From assembly GCA_009760855.2 (NCBI GenBank), contig WPIO01000052.1:1698501-1762500 (forward strand): a stretch of 64,000 bases of DNA, given 5' to 3'. Source of the stretch: Cristatella mucedo. Taxonomy: Eukaryota; Bryozoa; Phylactolaemata; Cristatellidae. A program made the position numbers and the translations under genes. Below the pieces are notes generated by a model. That model was not told the origin of the DNA. It made no database searches and saw only the letters and a program-made list of their open reading frames with translations. Shown here piece by piece: positions 49,975-61,290 of the stretch (position 1 is the first letter of the stretch; every line of letters begins with the position of its first letter).

Positions 49975-51330
49975 AGTCGCCCAACAATGCTGAGCCAGGT
50001 GGGAGAGTAGATCTCGTAGGTAGGCTGAAGCCAAAGACTGAAGGACCTAAAACTGAGTGACAAAGCCTTGAAGTCAATGCGTTGCTTGACTGAGAGCCAG
50101 TACAGGTCGGCAAGAATTGTAATGACGTAGCAGCTGCATTACTCACGACAAACAAGCCTATCTGGCAAGCTTTGCACCCTCTGTAAGCGCGTGATTGCTC
50201 AGGCCGGTAGACCAGCAAGCAGTGAGTTACACAAGTCAAGACGGGATGTCACAAATGCATGGACCAATTTAGGTGTGGTATCCTTGCTTAAACAAGCCCG
50301 AACTTGAGCGATCTTATGCAGCTGAAAGTAGGCAGACTTGACTGTGGTCGTCTAATGAAAGGTCACATTGGAACAGGACACCTAGATTTAACAGGAGATG
50401 GCGGAGCCAATTTTGAGCGTCAGGTTTTCCAATTTTTAAATCACACTTTTTCCCATAACAGGTACGTTGTTTGTCGTAACTTAATTTAAGAAAGTTTGCT
50501 GCCATCTATGCACGGAGGTCATTAATGCATGCATCGAGGGTGTGTATAGAATTTCATGTGCTGGAGGGCTGGGAGGGATCAAAGCCAAGGTACAACTGAG
50601 TGTAATCTGCATATAATTGAAAGCCTAGATTGTGCATGGCAATAAAATTGGCAAGAGGGAGAGTATAAACTGTGAAAAGAAGCGGACCGAGCACAGAGCC
50701 CTGAGGTAGCCCGCACTTCAGTACTCGGATGATCTTTGTTTATTCACATTAGGACTCTAGAGCCTCCCACTGTGATAGGACCTGAACTATTGCAGCACAC
50801 TGCCAGTGATGTCTAGGCGAGATTCAAGACGTTCAAGAAGAACTTGATGATCGATAGTATCAAATGCTGCCAAAACAAATTAAGCAGGACAAGCAGAGAG
50901 ACTTTACCCAAGTCTGCATTCATTAGAAGGTCGTCACACACCCTAAGCAATGCTGACTCAGTAGAGTAATTAGCTCTAAGCGCAAGACTGGAACTTGCTT
51001 GATTTGATGTATCAATATAAGAACTCAGTTGTTCTGCCACAACTCGTTCTAGTGTCTTTGATAGGAACGTTGGTGAGCCGTGATGGCACACGACGTATGG
51101 CGGTTGCTTTTCACGACCTCGGTCCCAAGTTTGTGGGTCGAATCCTGCGTGGGGCGATCCTTTATCACCGCTGCAAGTGGTGGTGATAGCCGTATAGGCT
51201 CTTCTGTCGCTATTCAAAAGAGGCTTTAAAATCAGCAATTATTATTATTATTATGTATTAACGGAAAAGGGAAACTGCACGAAAGCTCAAGTCTTCTTGG
51301 TCTAGCATCGCTTTCTAAATTTGACTACGT
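49975..51330 (-). mobile_element. LINE-A copy split by a SINE1
   Basis: In reverse: FLSKTLERVVAEQLSSYIDT and ALRANYSTESALLRVCDDLL (50,880-51,065), degraded YADD region, MAANFLKLSYDK and the C-terminal domain to 49,975. Upstream RT coding resumes beyond the SINE at 51,255-51,330 (a KKSDARPRRLELS-like region). Confidence 0.82.
51073..51254 (+). mobile_element. SINE1 copy nested in LINE-A
   Basis: TGAGCCGTGATGGCACACGA 5' end, B box GGGTCGAATCC, GATCCTTTATCACC core, GGCTCTTCTGTCGCTATTC, and an AATCAGC end followed by (ATT)n to 51,254. Confidence 0.9.
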
Positions 51331-51394
51331 AAGCATGTACAAGTACTCAAAGAAAAATTCGCATGGGCCTAGCAACTGTTGTGAGGAACAAGTT

Positions 51395-51560
51395 GGTTTT
51401 TAGTTTCTTTTAAAATTTCGTCAAGACAGGGGCTGTCGCGACTGCAGTTGGGAGTGAGTTCAATGCTTTGGGAGTATAAAAAGTAAAGTCATGATCTCCA
51501 AAGCATTTAAGGTTGGTTAGATGCGCTGCTAAAAGACTTGAAGCAAAAAATTAGCTCATC
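51395..51560 (-). mobile_element. LINE-A C-terminal scrap
   Basis: It matches the end of ORF2 (reverse of the PKALNSLPTAVATAP region) and the start of the 3' UTR. A second scrap of the same domain is at 51,888-51,990, so this may be one old copy disrupted by later sequence. Confidence 0.65.
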
Positions 51561-51603
51561 AGGACAGATGAGCCTTATTGACTAGCGAACCACTTGATGT
51601 AGG

Positions 51604-51682
51604 TAATAAAGGATCGCCCACTTCAGGGCTCAAACCCACAACCTTGGTCATACAGATCAAGTACCTTACCACCGGGCTTAGA
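51604..51682 (-). mobile_element. SINE1 head fragment
   Basis: AATAAAGGATCGCCCACT (core in reverse), GGGCTCAAACCC and AAGTACCTTACCACCGGGCT. Confidence 0.6.
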
Positions 51683-51887
51683 CTAGGGGGACATATCGCC
51701 TAACTCTTGCGTCAGGGTTGCAGATTAACTACTGTCAAGTGAGAGACACAATTTTAATTCAAAATATGCACCCAATCTGGAGAAAGTATCCCAGATTTAA
51801 TCAAAGTGGTCAGGATGAGCGGTATGATGGGTTGTATGATGCGAAGCGTGATTAAGAATTATTTTATTTTTGATTGGTACTCTGCAG

Positions 51888-51990
51888 CAAGGAAATGAGG
51901 GACCTAAAAGTGAGTGACAGAACCTTGGTTTCTTGCTGAAGAGCCAGCCAGGTTGAAGTAATTAATGTGGCAGTTACGGCTTTCACGAAG
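51888..51990 (-). mobile_element. LINE-A C-terminal scrap
   Basis: The reverse of the segment encoding LHWLxxxQ and KVLSLTFRSL: GGACCTAAAAGTGAGTGACA is identical to the same stretch in other copies. Confidence 0.7.
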
Positions 51991-52571
51991 TTCATGAAGA
52001 ACTCAGTGCCAGCTACCTGGGTACTAGCTACTCACAACAGTAATGATTTGTCGTGATTTTTCGCTGGGTTCGTGTACGAATTAAAAACTTTCCTATTCTA
52101 TTCTATGAGAAGTCATGATCAGAGTTACCCCGGTAGCGAACCCATCCTGGAACAGGCTAGGCTCTTAACCCGGGACCGCTCTGTAATCCGCAATCCGACG
52201 CGAGGGGTTGGAGAATGAGTCGGCCCTCGGCAGAAATGTTTGAGATCGTCCTTCGAGTTTGCTGCGTTTAGCCAAGGATCTTCATTGATGTCGAGTGCTC
52301 GGATAACTGAGCAAGGGGTGGGGGATGGGGGTGCAACCTTGACGTAGCTATGCAGACGCCGGCGATGAAGCTGAATGCGACGATTCAACGCTTGGTTGTG
52401 CTGATGCCGTGCCTGCGAGTATCGGCTGATCTAGTATCGCTGCAATATTTGCAGCAAGAGCCTTCAGTCGAGGAGTTCGAAAAGAAAGACGGAATAACTC
52501 TTCGAGCAAAAGATTACTTTATCAATCGCGTCGGTGCTGCTGCTTTCGCTGACGATGATATATATGTATAT
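51991..52571. other. No gene recognised
   Basis: A plus-strand frame of 130 codons (52,350-52,742) runs into the SINE2 and has no domain. Confidence 0.4.
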
Positions 52572-52709
52572 ATAAAATTCATTTCTATAGCGCCACAAGA
52601 GAACTTAATCCCTTTTCGGGTGCTTTGCACATGCCTCGGGGCTCGACCCCACGACCTCAGCCAGACCTTGGTCGCGGCGAGCACCTTAACCGCTGGGCCA
52701 AACCAGCTC
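52572..52709 (-). mobile_element. SINE2 copy
   Basis: In reverse: TGGTTTGGCCCAGCGGTTAA, the GGTCGTGGGGTCGAGCCCC region, then the tail GTGCAAAGCACCCGAAAAG...TTGTGGCGCTATAGAAATG. It is close to the copies at 27.6 and 36.0 kb. Confidence 0.85.
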
Positions 52710-52998
52710 GATGACTGGTTAATGGCTGGCAGTGGATTGTGAGGAGCGACTCAGAACTATTAGACAACCGCGTCAGCAACAGACCGATCTGCTTGTAGTG
52801 CATGCACATAAAACTGTAACTGCTGCGTCGGTAACGCTGCTATACAGCGGGCCGACATTGGCCGCCGCTGCTTAATTCGTTAGGCAGATGATGACTAAAG
52901 TGTATCAATTCCCGACGAATCCTATTGGACTGCTAGGCGTTCGCTGTTCTCTCTGCAGTCTGCTCTCAAGCCACTGTATACGTTCAGCTGGAGGTACG
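52710..52998. other. Unassigned spacer
   Basis: No gene or repeat seen. Confidence 0.4.
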
Positions 52999-53066
52999 GA
53001 CATTCCCCCCCCGACATTACCCCCTGGGGTAGGACATTTCCCCCTGGGGTAAGGCATTTCCTCCCC
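52999..53066. repeat. C-rich repeat with GGACATTTCCCC units (left member of an inverted pair)
   Basis: Short units of (G)GACATT followed by C runs and CTGGGGTA. The sequence GGGGTAGGACATTTCCCCC is matched in inverse at 53,601-53,640 (GGGAGAAATGTCCTACTCCG). Confidence 0.75.
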
Positions 53067-53286
53067 TTCGTATGGAAATGCCATGATATAGAATTTCTTG
53101 TATTGCATATCTTGTAAAAATAGTATTTAGCATATAATATGTAACAAATTCCTGACATTGTAGTCATTAGAAATGCGGTCGCTGCGGCCCTGCTTTTCGG
53201 CAGACCACCAAGTGCAATATCAAAGCTCTGCCCCGGGCGGCCAGCAGCGGACGCTCTTGATAGCAGCCACGAGCGCGTATCAGTAT

Positions 53287-53290
<4 letters not shown>

Positions 53291-53315
<25 letters not shown>
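53291..53315. repeat. (GCC)n microsatellite
   Basis: About eight GCC units in a GC-rich stretch. Confidence 0.9.
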
Positions 53316-53319
<4 letters not shown>

Positions 53320-53412
53320 CCCTCCCGACATCGGCACCGCCGGCTACAGCTCGTCCAAACCTCTCCGCCGCCGCAGTCGATGCTGTACCGGGCGTCGCGC
53401 ATCGACCGCCGC

Positions 53413-53503
53413 ATATATATATATATATATATATATATTGAGTTGATTTTATTTCAATAGAGCGTGAACTTCATTTGATCATATTATATATATATATTAT
53501 ATG

Positions 53504-53558
<55 letters not shown>

Positions 53559-53593
53559 GTATCCCTGTATTCTTAGTTATACATTCATCAACG
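53413..53593. repeat. TA-rich dispersed repeat, uninterrupted paralogue
   Basis: It holds (TA)n, a 45-bp block at 53,438-53,482, an AT tract at 53,484-53,565, and an outer arm at 53,566-53,593. Both arms occur in inverse orientation at 876-920 and 1-26. Here no MITE separates them. Confidence 0.85.
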
Positions 53594-53600
53594 TGCGCTG

Positions 53601-53709
53601 GCGGGAGAAATGTCCTACTCCGGGGGAGGAAGCGTCCGGGGAAAAGTTCTAGGGTCCATCAGGGGAGAGAATGTCCGGGGGGGGGGAAACGTCCGGGGAG
53701 GGGAAATTT
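53601..53709. repeat. G-rich repeat with GGAAATGTCC-type units (right member of an inverted pair)
   Basis: Four or five irregular units of ATGTCC, CGTCC or AAGTTC with G runs. Inverse of the C-rich repeat at 52,999. Together they could be subterminal repeats of a DNA transposon of about 0.7 kb. Confidence 0.6.
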
Positions 53710-54615
53710 TCTACAATCGGTCAGCTGTAATTGGCGAAAGACTGACAGAGGCTCCTGCTCCAAGTCTTAGTTTCAGCAGTTAAGGATTCGGCAGAAGCGC
53801 ATTCAGTGGGCTCGCTCACGGGCTCCCCCCCCCTCGCTGAGCAGGATTTGACCAAGCGCGGGGTAAATTCTGCGATCCATTCTAATTTTGTATTAATGTT
53901 CTGCGAGGAATTACACAGAATCCCAGAAAGCGTGAGGTTCTCGGTGACTAATTGTTAGGGTAACTTAACGACATGACAAGTTGCGTTTGCTACGTAAGCT
54001 GCAGCTTTGCATAAACAATACAACTGATCCATTCAAAGACTTATTGGTATGCACGAGCATAGATACCTATCTGTGCTCATGATGGCGACGGCCAGCCGGC
54101 TCAGGCATCGATACCTATGGAGCCAGAACTCGCTAAAACGAAAGCAAGTGCAAGTTCATTCTACCAGACCGTACGCGCTAAAAATTAATTTCAAACGCGT
54201 ATATCGAAACATTTGAGAATTGATCCAACTTATGACTAGATGACGCCACAGAATTCTATCAAAATTCTGAATATTTCTTTAGAACTTCGACGTTGTCCTC
54301 ATATTTTCAGCATACTATGACTGTCCCGCTTATTTTGCTAACAAATAGCAATAGCGCTAGCAAGCTTACAGAACCTGCAATAAGGCTAGCCTGGCGCACT
54401 TTGGTAGCCCGCAGTAAACTAAGCTGAGAGACCTTTGACGCCATCAAGCGCTCTCTCGCCGGCAACGGAAGGCTTCGCCGAGGCAGTTTTACATGCCCCC
54501 TAGCAACAGCAGGCTGGCACCGCGGCGGGCAATGGAGCCGACTTCTAGCCACTTTCGGAATACTCAGCGGCTAGAAGCACAGCGATGCTCGCAGCAGTGT
54601 CCGGGAGTGAGGTAG
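53710..54615. other. No gene recognised
   Basis: Mixed composition, short frames only. Confidence 0.4.
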
Positions 54616-54617
54616 GG

Positions 54618-54676
54618 GAGGCTCGCCCGATGCGCCGCATTTGGCTGAACTTGTTCTCCAGCGCCACCTACCGGCG
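54618..54676. repeat. 59-bp direct repeat, copy 1
   Basis: GAGGCTCGCCCGATG through CTACCGGCG. A second copy with about 85-90% identity lies at 55,114-55,172. Confidence 0.85.
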
Positions 54677-54685
54677 ATTGGTCCA

Positions 54686-54806
54686 AGAGTGATCGGTGCA
54701 CTCACGCACCTCCGGATGAGTGATAGGTGCACTCAAGCACCTCCCGATGAGTGATCGGTGCACTCAACGCACCTCCCGATGAGTGATAGGTGCACTCAAG
54801 CACCAC
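54686..54806. repeat. 31-32 bp tandem repeat, four units, each a small hairpin
   Basis: The unit reads GATGAGTGATMGGTGCACTC followed by AAGCACCTCCC. GGTGC and GCACC within each unit can pair around an ACTCAA loop. Confidence 0.92.
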
Positions 54807-54848
54807 CTGCGAGTTCTGAGGAGTTACACTCCTCCTCAGAACTCGCAG
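54807..54848. repeat. 17-bp inverted repeat (hairpin)
   Basis: Left arm CTGCGAGTTCTGAGGAG, right arm CTCCTCAGAACTCGCAG, with a loop of about 8 bp. It directly follows the tandem array. Confidence 0.93.
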
Positions 54849-55113
54849 TTTCGGCCTTTTCTCCGCAGGTTTAATTACCTTTATTTCCATCCTGGAGAGC
54901 CCACTTTGACCTAGTTAACATGCGGCTACTCTTGGGCCGGCACGAAGGCGTTTCCCGCTGTGTACGCACGCGCTGGCTGCTTGCTTTGGGCGACCATTGC
55001 ACTGCTGCTCGCGATCGGCTCCAGCACCGTACATGCTTAGCGGCCCCCAGTGAGCCTGTAGGTCGCTCGTTATTTCAGCTCGCTCGCTATTTCGGCTCGC
55101 TCGCTATTTCTGC

Positions 55114-55172
55114 GAGGCTCGCCCGATGTGCCGCATTCGGCTGAACTTGTCTGTCAGCGCCATCTACCGGCG
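55114..55172. repeat. 59-bp direct repeat, copy 2
   Basis: The counterpart of 54,618-54,676. It is preceded by a short CTCGCTCGCTATTTC tandem at 55,062-55,110. Confidence 0.85.
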
Positions 55173-55178
55173 GTCCGT

Positions 55179-55929
55179 CAGCTAGGCTGCCTATATGCAG
55201 ATGGCTCACGGTGCGAGACTCACAACAGAACGCACGTTCGCCAGCGTCTCAGTGCACCGGATCGACGAAGCTCGTGCACGCGCTTCGGCGCTCACAAACC
55301 TGTTGCGAAATTGCAGCTGACTCAACACAGGGCAAACTAGAGAGCAACGAGGGTCCATCTTCATTAGTATTAAGATAGCTGCCACGTAGGGTGCATTTTG
55401 CGACATTCCAGATCAAAAGAGTGAAACGTGAGAAGTACCTAGCTTCAATACGTTGTTCTGCCTTCGAGTAGCCCCCAGAGACGCCAATAGTTGAGTGGAC
55501 GGTGTATGATCAAATGTGCGTCTCCATGCTGTCTCCGTGCGTTCACTTGCCACTGAGCATTCAACGGCTGCCCCACTTAGAAGTACTAAGTTTACAATTA
55601 GCAAGCTCATTGTGCTAATAAACGATTATATACCTGTAGATATCGGGTACAGAATAAGACTGAGTTAATTTGGCTTGGCAGTCTACATATTTAATAACTC
55701 ATGCATGCTAGTACTGCAAAGCGGAAGTCACTGCTGACTCGCTTGCTCGCACTGACCAGTGGGAATAGAGACCTCACAATTCGCATATGAAAATGCAACT
55801 TTAAATGTGCAATCTCGTTTTTAAAACTGAAAATTGAATTTAAAATATCACTGAATATTACGATTTTTGATAAGTAAATCTGCATGCCCTGTAGACACAG
55901 AACGCTATGCAAATTTCCAGAAGTAGGAA
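55179..55929. other. No gene recognised
   Basis: Short frames only, no matched repeat. Confidence 0.4.
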
Positions 55930-56520
55930 AGGTTGCATTCGCATGATGAATATTTTTTATGTTTAGTGAAAAACGAGAACCAAAAACTTGTCTTTGTGAA
56001 CAGCTTAAGCACGCGTCATGCGACTGAGCCTGTGCAACTTAATGCTGTGGCCTTCGATGGCCCGGACCAGTCATCTTTCATTTATACTCGAACTGCAATA
56101 CAGCAGCCGCCTCCGCAATGGGCGTTGGGAAAACTCCGGTTTTGATACGGAAATAAAGAAAACAGAGCTCCGAGTTAACCAATACAATTTCACGCTATTG
56201 TCCATGGGGGTTATCATGCAATGACTTCCAATGGCTCGGCCAATTCTTTATATTCCAACCGTGGTATCAAACTGCCTTTTCCACAATAGGCTTTGCGCAA
56301 CTGCGGCTTTGCTACTCCATTGCAGAAAAAAGTGTTCAGAGTTTGCAAACCAAATTGCATGCCATTTTGCATGGGCGTTCTCGATCAAATGGCTTCCGAT
56401 AACCTGGCCCACTGTGCCCCCTAAGCTTCCAAACTTTGATGCAGCTGCCATTTACAATACAGGCGACAACCGGTTTCGATTTAAAGTCTCTTTTACTACA
56501 CACTGCCTCCTAATTTAACC
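55930..56520 (+). repeat. Detached block of the ~172-bp satellite (about three monomers)
   Basis: Anchors at about 56,094, 56,263 and 56,441, plus GATGGCCCGGACCAGTCA-like and CCACAATAGGCTTTGCGCAA segments, match the forward array at 44.2 kb. A reverse-oriented scrap occurs at 57,505-57,570. Confidence 0.88.
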
Positions 56521-56852
56521 AGAATATTTTAACGCGATAGCAGTATTATTTGTGTTCGCACAGCGTTAATTGGCTAATTAGTCACTTGTTCTTTGAACTT
56601 GTATCCAAGATTAACTTAATGCGCCAAAAATTATTTCCTGAATATCCTTGCTTATTTTTATAATCCTTACAGCATTACATGTACCTAAATTTGACATTCA
56701 AATGTAATTCATAATTGTGCCTCCTGCTGGCATGTAATATTGTATCATTTATATCCCGTAGCAATAGGCTTGGACAACCGCGTTGTGTCGAATTATCCTG
56801 CGAATGCACATTCATGCCTAAATTACTGTTAATGTAGCTAATACAATAATAA

Positions 56853-56995
56853 TAATAATAATTCACTTGATAAAGCGCCCTCAGAGAGCTCAATCTCTCT
56901 CTAGGCGCTTTGCATTTGCTGCAAAGGAAAACGCGATTGAATGGTGAGTAATATCATGCTTGATAAACAACAAAAATACAGTTCAGTAAAAATAT
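56853..56995 (-). mobile_element. LINE-A 3' end, about 140 bp
   Basis: (ATA)n, the reverse tail hairpin and the last 70 bp of the 3' UTR only. Heavily 5'-truncated. Confidence 0.9.
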
Positions 56996-57899
56996 TGGTC
57001 ATATGTAACTTATTTTCTACTCTCCGCGAAACTTTCCAATTTAATTTGATGGCTAGGTGCAGTTTTGCAATAGATTGCTCATAGTACGGTATGCTTCAAT
57101 AATGTTCGCGCCGAATGTAGCGCGATTGGCCATTTGCGAGTAAACTTACTCAAATAATGGAGTATACAGAAATAAATTGACCATTTGCGCGGCCAACTAA
57201 AGAATGCATGAATATATCGAATGTATTTTCTCAACAGCAGAATTTTTTATTTTCTTGCGCATTTTCGCATCAATAAGTCATCGCCATTGCAATGCAACGC
57301 GCCTGACAGCAGCTGACGGCGGTTTCGACATCGAGTGAGCAGCTACGCGTAGCGTGCAGCCTTTAAAAATATCCTTTTCAGTGCCATTTCTGCGATCACT
57401 CTGCGCGCTTGCTGCTTCCCCGGGCAGGTTTCCGACCGCTTCCTGAGACTGTACGTACTCTTAAAAGACCACCCGTCAACAGTGCTGCACCTGTGCGAAC
57501 AGTGCAACACTGTTGACGTTTATTGTGGAAACGGGAGCTGCATCGTAGTTTATCGCAGCTTTTCCGCAATTATATTTATCGCAGCTGTTTCGCATCCAGA
57601 ATAATCTGAAGAAGTAGAGTGGCTTCAGTAGAACGGTTAGCTATTGATCCTACTTAAAAATAGCTAGTGATATCTGATGAACTTGTGTGATTTTCTTTAG
57701 CTGTGCAGGTCGTCGTAGTGTCTTTGATAAAAATAGCTGGCGGGAGACTAGACGAAAGTTACTTATATTCTCCTAACCTACGGTAATTGCTTTTTAATCA
57801 CATAGATCACGTAGATACCCTGCGTCCGGAAGATCCTGCTGCAGGCATGCACCAAGCTCGGTTTCGACGAAGCCGGTGACGGTACCGATGGTGGTGGCA
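56996..57899. other. Mostly unassigned; scraps of satellite and LINE-A
   Basis: A reverse satellite scrap at 57,505-57,570 (GGAAACGGGAGCTGCATCGT) and a possible minus-strand LINE-A RT scrap at 57,705-57,790 (GTGTCTTTGATA). No gene. Confidence 0.45.
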
Positions 57900-58848
57900 T
57901 GTGTTCATGAAGGTGGTGGCCAGAAACGACGATAAAACTGAACTGCTGCTCATAGGACATCCTGAGCGTGTGTCTGCATTAGAAGGCTTTGCTCTTCTAA
58001 TAGGTGATGGTGTTGTGCGACCATCACCTGGTGCTCGAAATTTAGGTGTCGTTTTCAACAGCTGCCTAAATGTTAAAAGCTTCATTCAGAAGACTGCTTC
58101 TACAGCCAGCCGTCACGTCCCATCGCTATCCAAGGTTAGAAGCTGTCTTTCACGGTGGCTTTCAAAAAATGCAGCTAGCTCCTTAGTTCTATCTCGGCTT
58201 GATTGATGTAATTCCCTTTTGGCTGGGCTACCGAAAAAAGCAACTAGGCCATTGCAGATGGCCGTGAATATGACTGCAAGGCTAGATTTCAAACACCAGA
58301 CGTTTGAGTACGTGTCTCCTTTGCTAAAAGAGCTAGGGTGGCTGCCAATTGATCAACAGACATAGAGCAAAGTTCTTACGCTGACCCACAAGGCCCGCCA
58401 CGGCTTGGCTCTTTCATGCCTAGCTAAAATGCTGCACTAGCCTCAGCTTCTTCGTGCCCTTAGGTCCTATATGGGCAATAAATTAGCTGTTCCATTCCCC
58501 TGCTTTAAGACCGTTGGTGACAGAAGCTTTAGCTCTGCAGGTCCTAGGCTGTGGAACTCATTTCCACCATTCTCACGCAATCATAAATACTCTCCTGCTG
58601 CTGACTGTGGCACATCTTTTCCAGCGGTCCTGAGCTGCGACTTCCATGCTACTCACATCTCAACTGCTCTTCTGACTCTGCTATGCTTCCCACTTTCTCT
58701 TTGTTGCGTGAAGTGAAGTCTGTTGGGTACCGAATGCGTACCGAAAGCCGCTTAGGCTGTGAGTGCCCTAAACAAAACTCTCCTGCGTCACACCCGCACG
58801 GTCTTTGTGGCTTTGTGAAGTTGCAGACGGAGATACATTACAAACAAT
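57900..58848 (+). mobile_element. LINE-B copy, longest clean 3' half
   Basis: The plus strand encodes NDDKTELLLIGHPERVSALE, SPGARNLGVVFNSCLNVKSF and SLVLSRLD (57,901-58,206). A stop follows, then LKELGWLPIDQQT and VGDRSFSSAGPRLWNSFP (58,471-58,716). The 3' UTR ends GACGGAGATACATTACA. The layout resembles CR1/L2-group ORF2 C-termini. It is 5'-truncated just before the NDDK block. Confidence 0.88.
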
Positions 58849-59880
58849 TCACCGAATCTAATGTCTCCATGAGAGCGTCCACCCTATGTATGCCCACTGG
58901 TCCAACTCTCCTGCACGGACTAGACCCTAGACATTTGATGGCCAGCCAGGCTGCGGAACCAAAGAGACCGCGTTGGAATTTCGGTGCTGGCTCTAAAAGC
59001 GCCGGCCGCTCTGGCTTCTCTCTCTGTAAGGCGCTCGGCACTCGTCCCTTCTGTAATCGCATACGTAGAAGCATCGGTCGTGATTTGGGCCCTTAGCAAG
59101 GCACTCATTCTTGTCAGTTTACCTAGAATTTCACAAAACGTCTTTTCAATGCCGTAGTGCGATCGTTCACTCCTGCTGCTGTCCACCAAGGGTTCATAGC
59201 CGAGGAGTCCCTACTTTAGTAAGGCTCACTGTAGCTCACACGAGTTATCGCGATCTTCGCGTCTAGTTTTCAGAGGTGATGCATTAAACTTTTACTTCCA
59301 CTTCCAATCCCGACGCGACAAAAAATCTTCCATTTTTTCTATGTTATCTTGCGATGCCCTTTATAAACCAAGTGTTGCACCATATGGGGTCCAGGGTCAA
59401 AGTGCCGCCACCCGAATTAGTGCGGGCTAAGCCGACATAAAGCAATACGGTATTTATTCATAGAGCTGTAACAGCTCGGGTTACTTGAACGGAAACTTTG
59501 GTTTATGTCGTTGCACAGCAAAAGAATGCTGCAGTGAATAGCCATATTTGATCGACATAGCATCAAGAGGTTACTTACACCCAGCAGATGCTACGCGTGT
59601 GGACAATTTGTCAATGCCAGCGCGAAAAAGTGATCCGCGCGTGAAAGCGTCTGTTAGAAGGTTTGCAAGGCCTAGAATGCATACTTTGCGCATGCCTGTC
59701 GTGGATCATCCGGTCCACGCTGCCTTTGCCCCGCCGCAACGGGCTTCGAAAACTAGCGAGCTGCTCGCTGCAAATACCTCGAGGGCTTTCTCGGGGTTAT
59801 TTATTATTATTATTAATAATACTAAGGGCTGCTGAAGAGACTGCAGGCAATATTGAGAGGAGCCGGTAACCAAGATCAAG
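58849..59880. other. No gene recognised
   Basis: A short ATT run at about 59,801-59,820. Frames under 115 codons without domains. Confidence 0.4.
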
Positions 59881-61280
59881 GTCATGTCCAGCACTGAGCG
59901 TCTCCCCGGTCGCTCGATCGCGGCTGTATATGCAGTATGGGAAAACGCGTGCACGATGCCCTCGACCAAAGCCGGACAGAGGCTTCTGTCTGCCGGAAGC
60001 ATCGGACGTTTAACCACCGACTGCAGCAGACCGCCCTTGACGTGGCGCAACCATCGCGTGGAGACGGTTCCGTGCTGGAACAGTCTCGCTCAGCCCGCGG
60101 GTGACTCGCGCAGGCTCGCTGCGGCGGCGGCGGCAGCGTCCGCTTTCGAAAAAGGCGCGAGCGAAAGAAGGCCGCGACCTTTTCCGAGAGAAAGCCTTCG
60201 AACTGCGAGCGACGCGGCCGTCAGCGAATCGCGTCTCCTCGTTTACGGCCGGCGGCGGCGGCGGCCGCCGTCTTGAGTTCGAGTCTAAAATCGGGACTTC
60301 TACTTCCACCAGACGGTAACAAGCTGGCCGACGTCTCTGCAATAGACCTGTCACTGTAGCACGGCGACCACGGCGAATTAAAAAGCGAAGAAGCCTTCGG
60401 CATAACCGCGACCGACGATGACGGCTGTAACGGCGACGGCAGCCGGCCGGACGAGGACAGGAGGATGCGAGCTCGCGGCTCCTGCCACTTCGGAGAAAGG
60501 CGTGCGGGCGGGGTGGCGCAGCGGATGATCCTGACGTACCGCCGCTGCTGCGCTAGCGCTCTAGCGGGCCTCGCCGCCGCCGCCGCCGCCGCCGCCGCGG
60601 GCTTTAGCACGCGGGCCACGATGAAAGCAGCGCAGAGCGATCGGCCTCGGTCGCCGCGTTCGGCCGTCGGAGGTTTTAATGAATGATCATGCATCGACGC
60701 CACCATGCAGCAACGCCGCGAGCAGGCCCTCAGCGCCCAGCAGCCAGCGCGTCGCCGTCTCGACGCTAGCTGCAGCAGCCAGCGCCGCCTGCCCGCGACG
60801 AAAACTCAGTGCGGCGGCGGCCGCCGAACGGCGAGCCGGGCTTCCTCCCTCTCCGTCTTTTGCTGCTGACCAACAGCCGAGGCAGCACCGAGCGGCCGAC
60901 CGGCCGGCGGAATGGGTGCCTTCGCCCACAAACCGCCGACCCACACTGGCCGCGGTTCGGTTGGTCTTCTCGAGCAGCCGGCAAGGGGTTAGGCCGGCCT
61001 CAGCGATAGCCGCTCGCAGCCGGGGAGGGGCCAGGGTCGCTTTTCTGTCACCTGACCAGAGTACTTTGCCATGATGGTGGCCGAGGAATCGGCAGCTGTA
61101 AATATTGGCGGCAGCAATCGCCTCGCGGCCGGCGCTCCTAAAGAATGGGTTCGAGTTCGCTGGGTTCGCTGCGACGGCCGCACCGAAGACGGCTTTTTCG
61201 GCGGCGGCGGCCGGCGTTGAGCCCCGAGGAAGGAGGCGGCAACGGGTGCGAGGGCCATCAGTGTGCTCGGTCGCATGCCT
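59881..61280. other. CpG-dense segment with GCC/GGC triplet runs
   Basis: GGC/GCC runs lie at about 60,119-60,137, 60,248-60,270 and 60,572-60,600. CpG is frequent throughout. Overlapping long frames in five frames encode polyalanine and arginine-rich sequence and are probably compositional artefacts. It lies 3' of the GPCR exon and, if the donor at 61,290 is used, starts in its intron. It may contain a promoter or first exon of another gene. Confidence 0.45.
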
Positions 61281-61290
61281 CGCCACTTAC

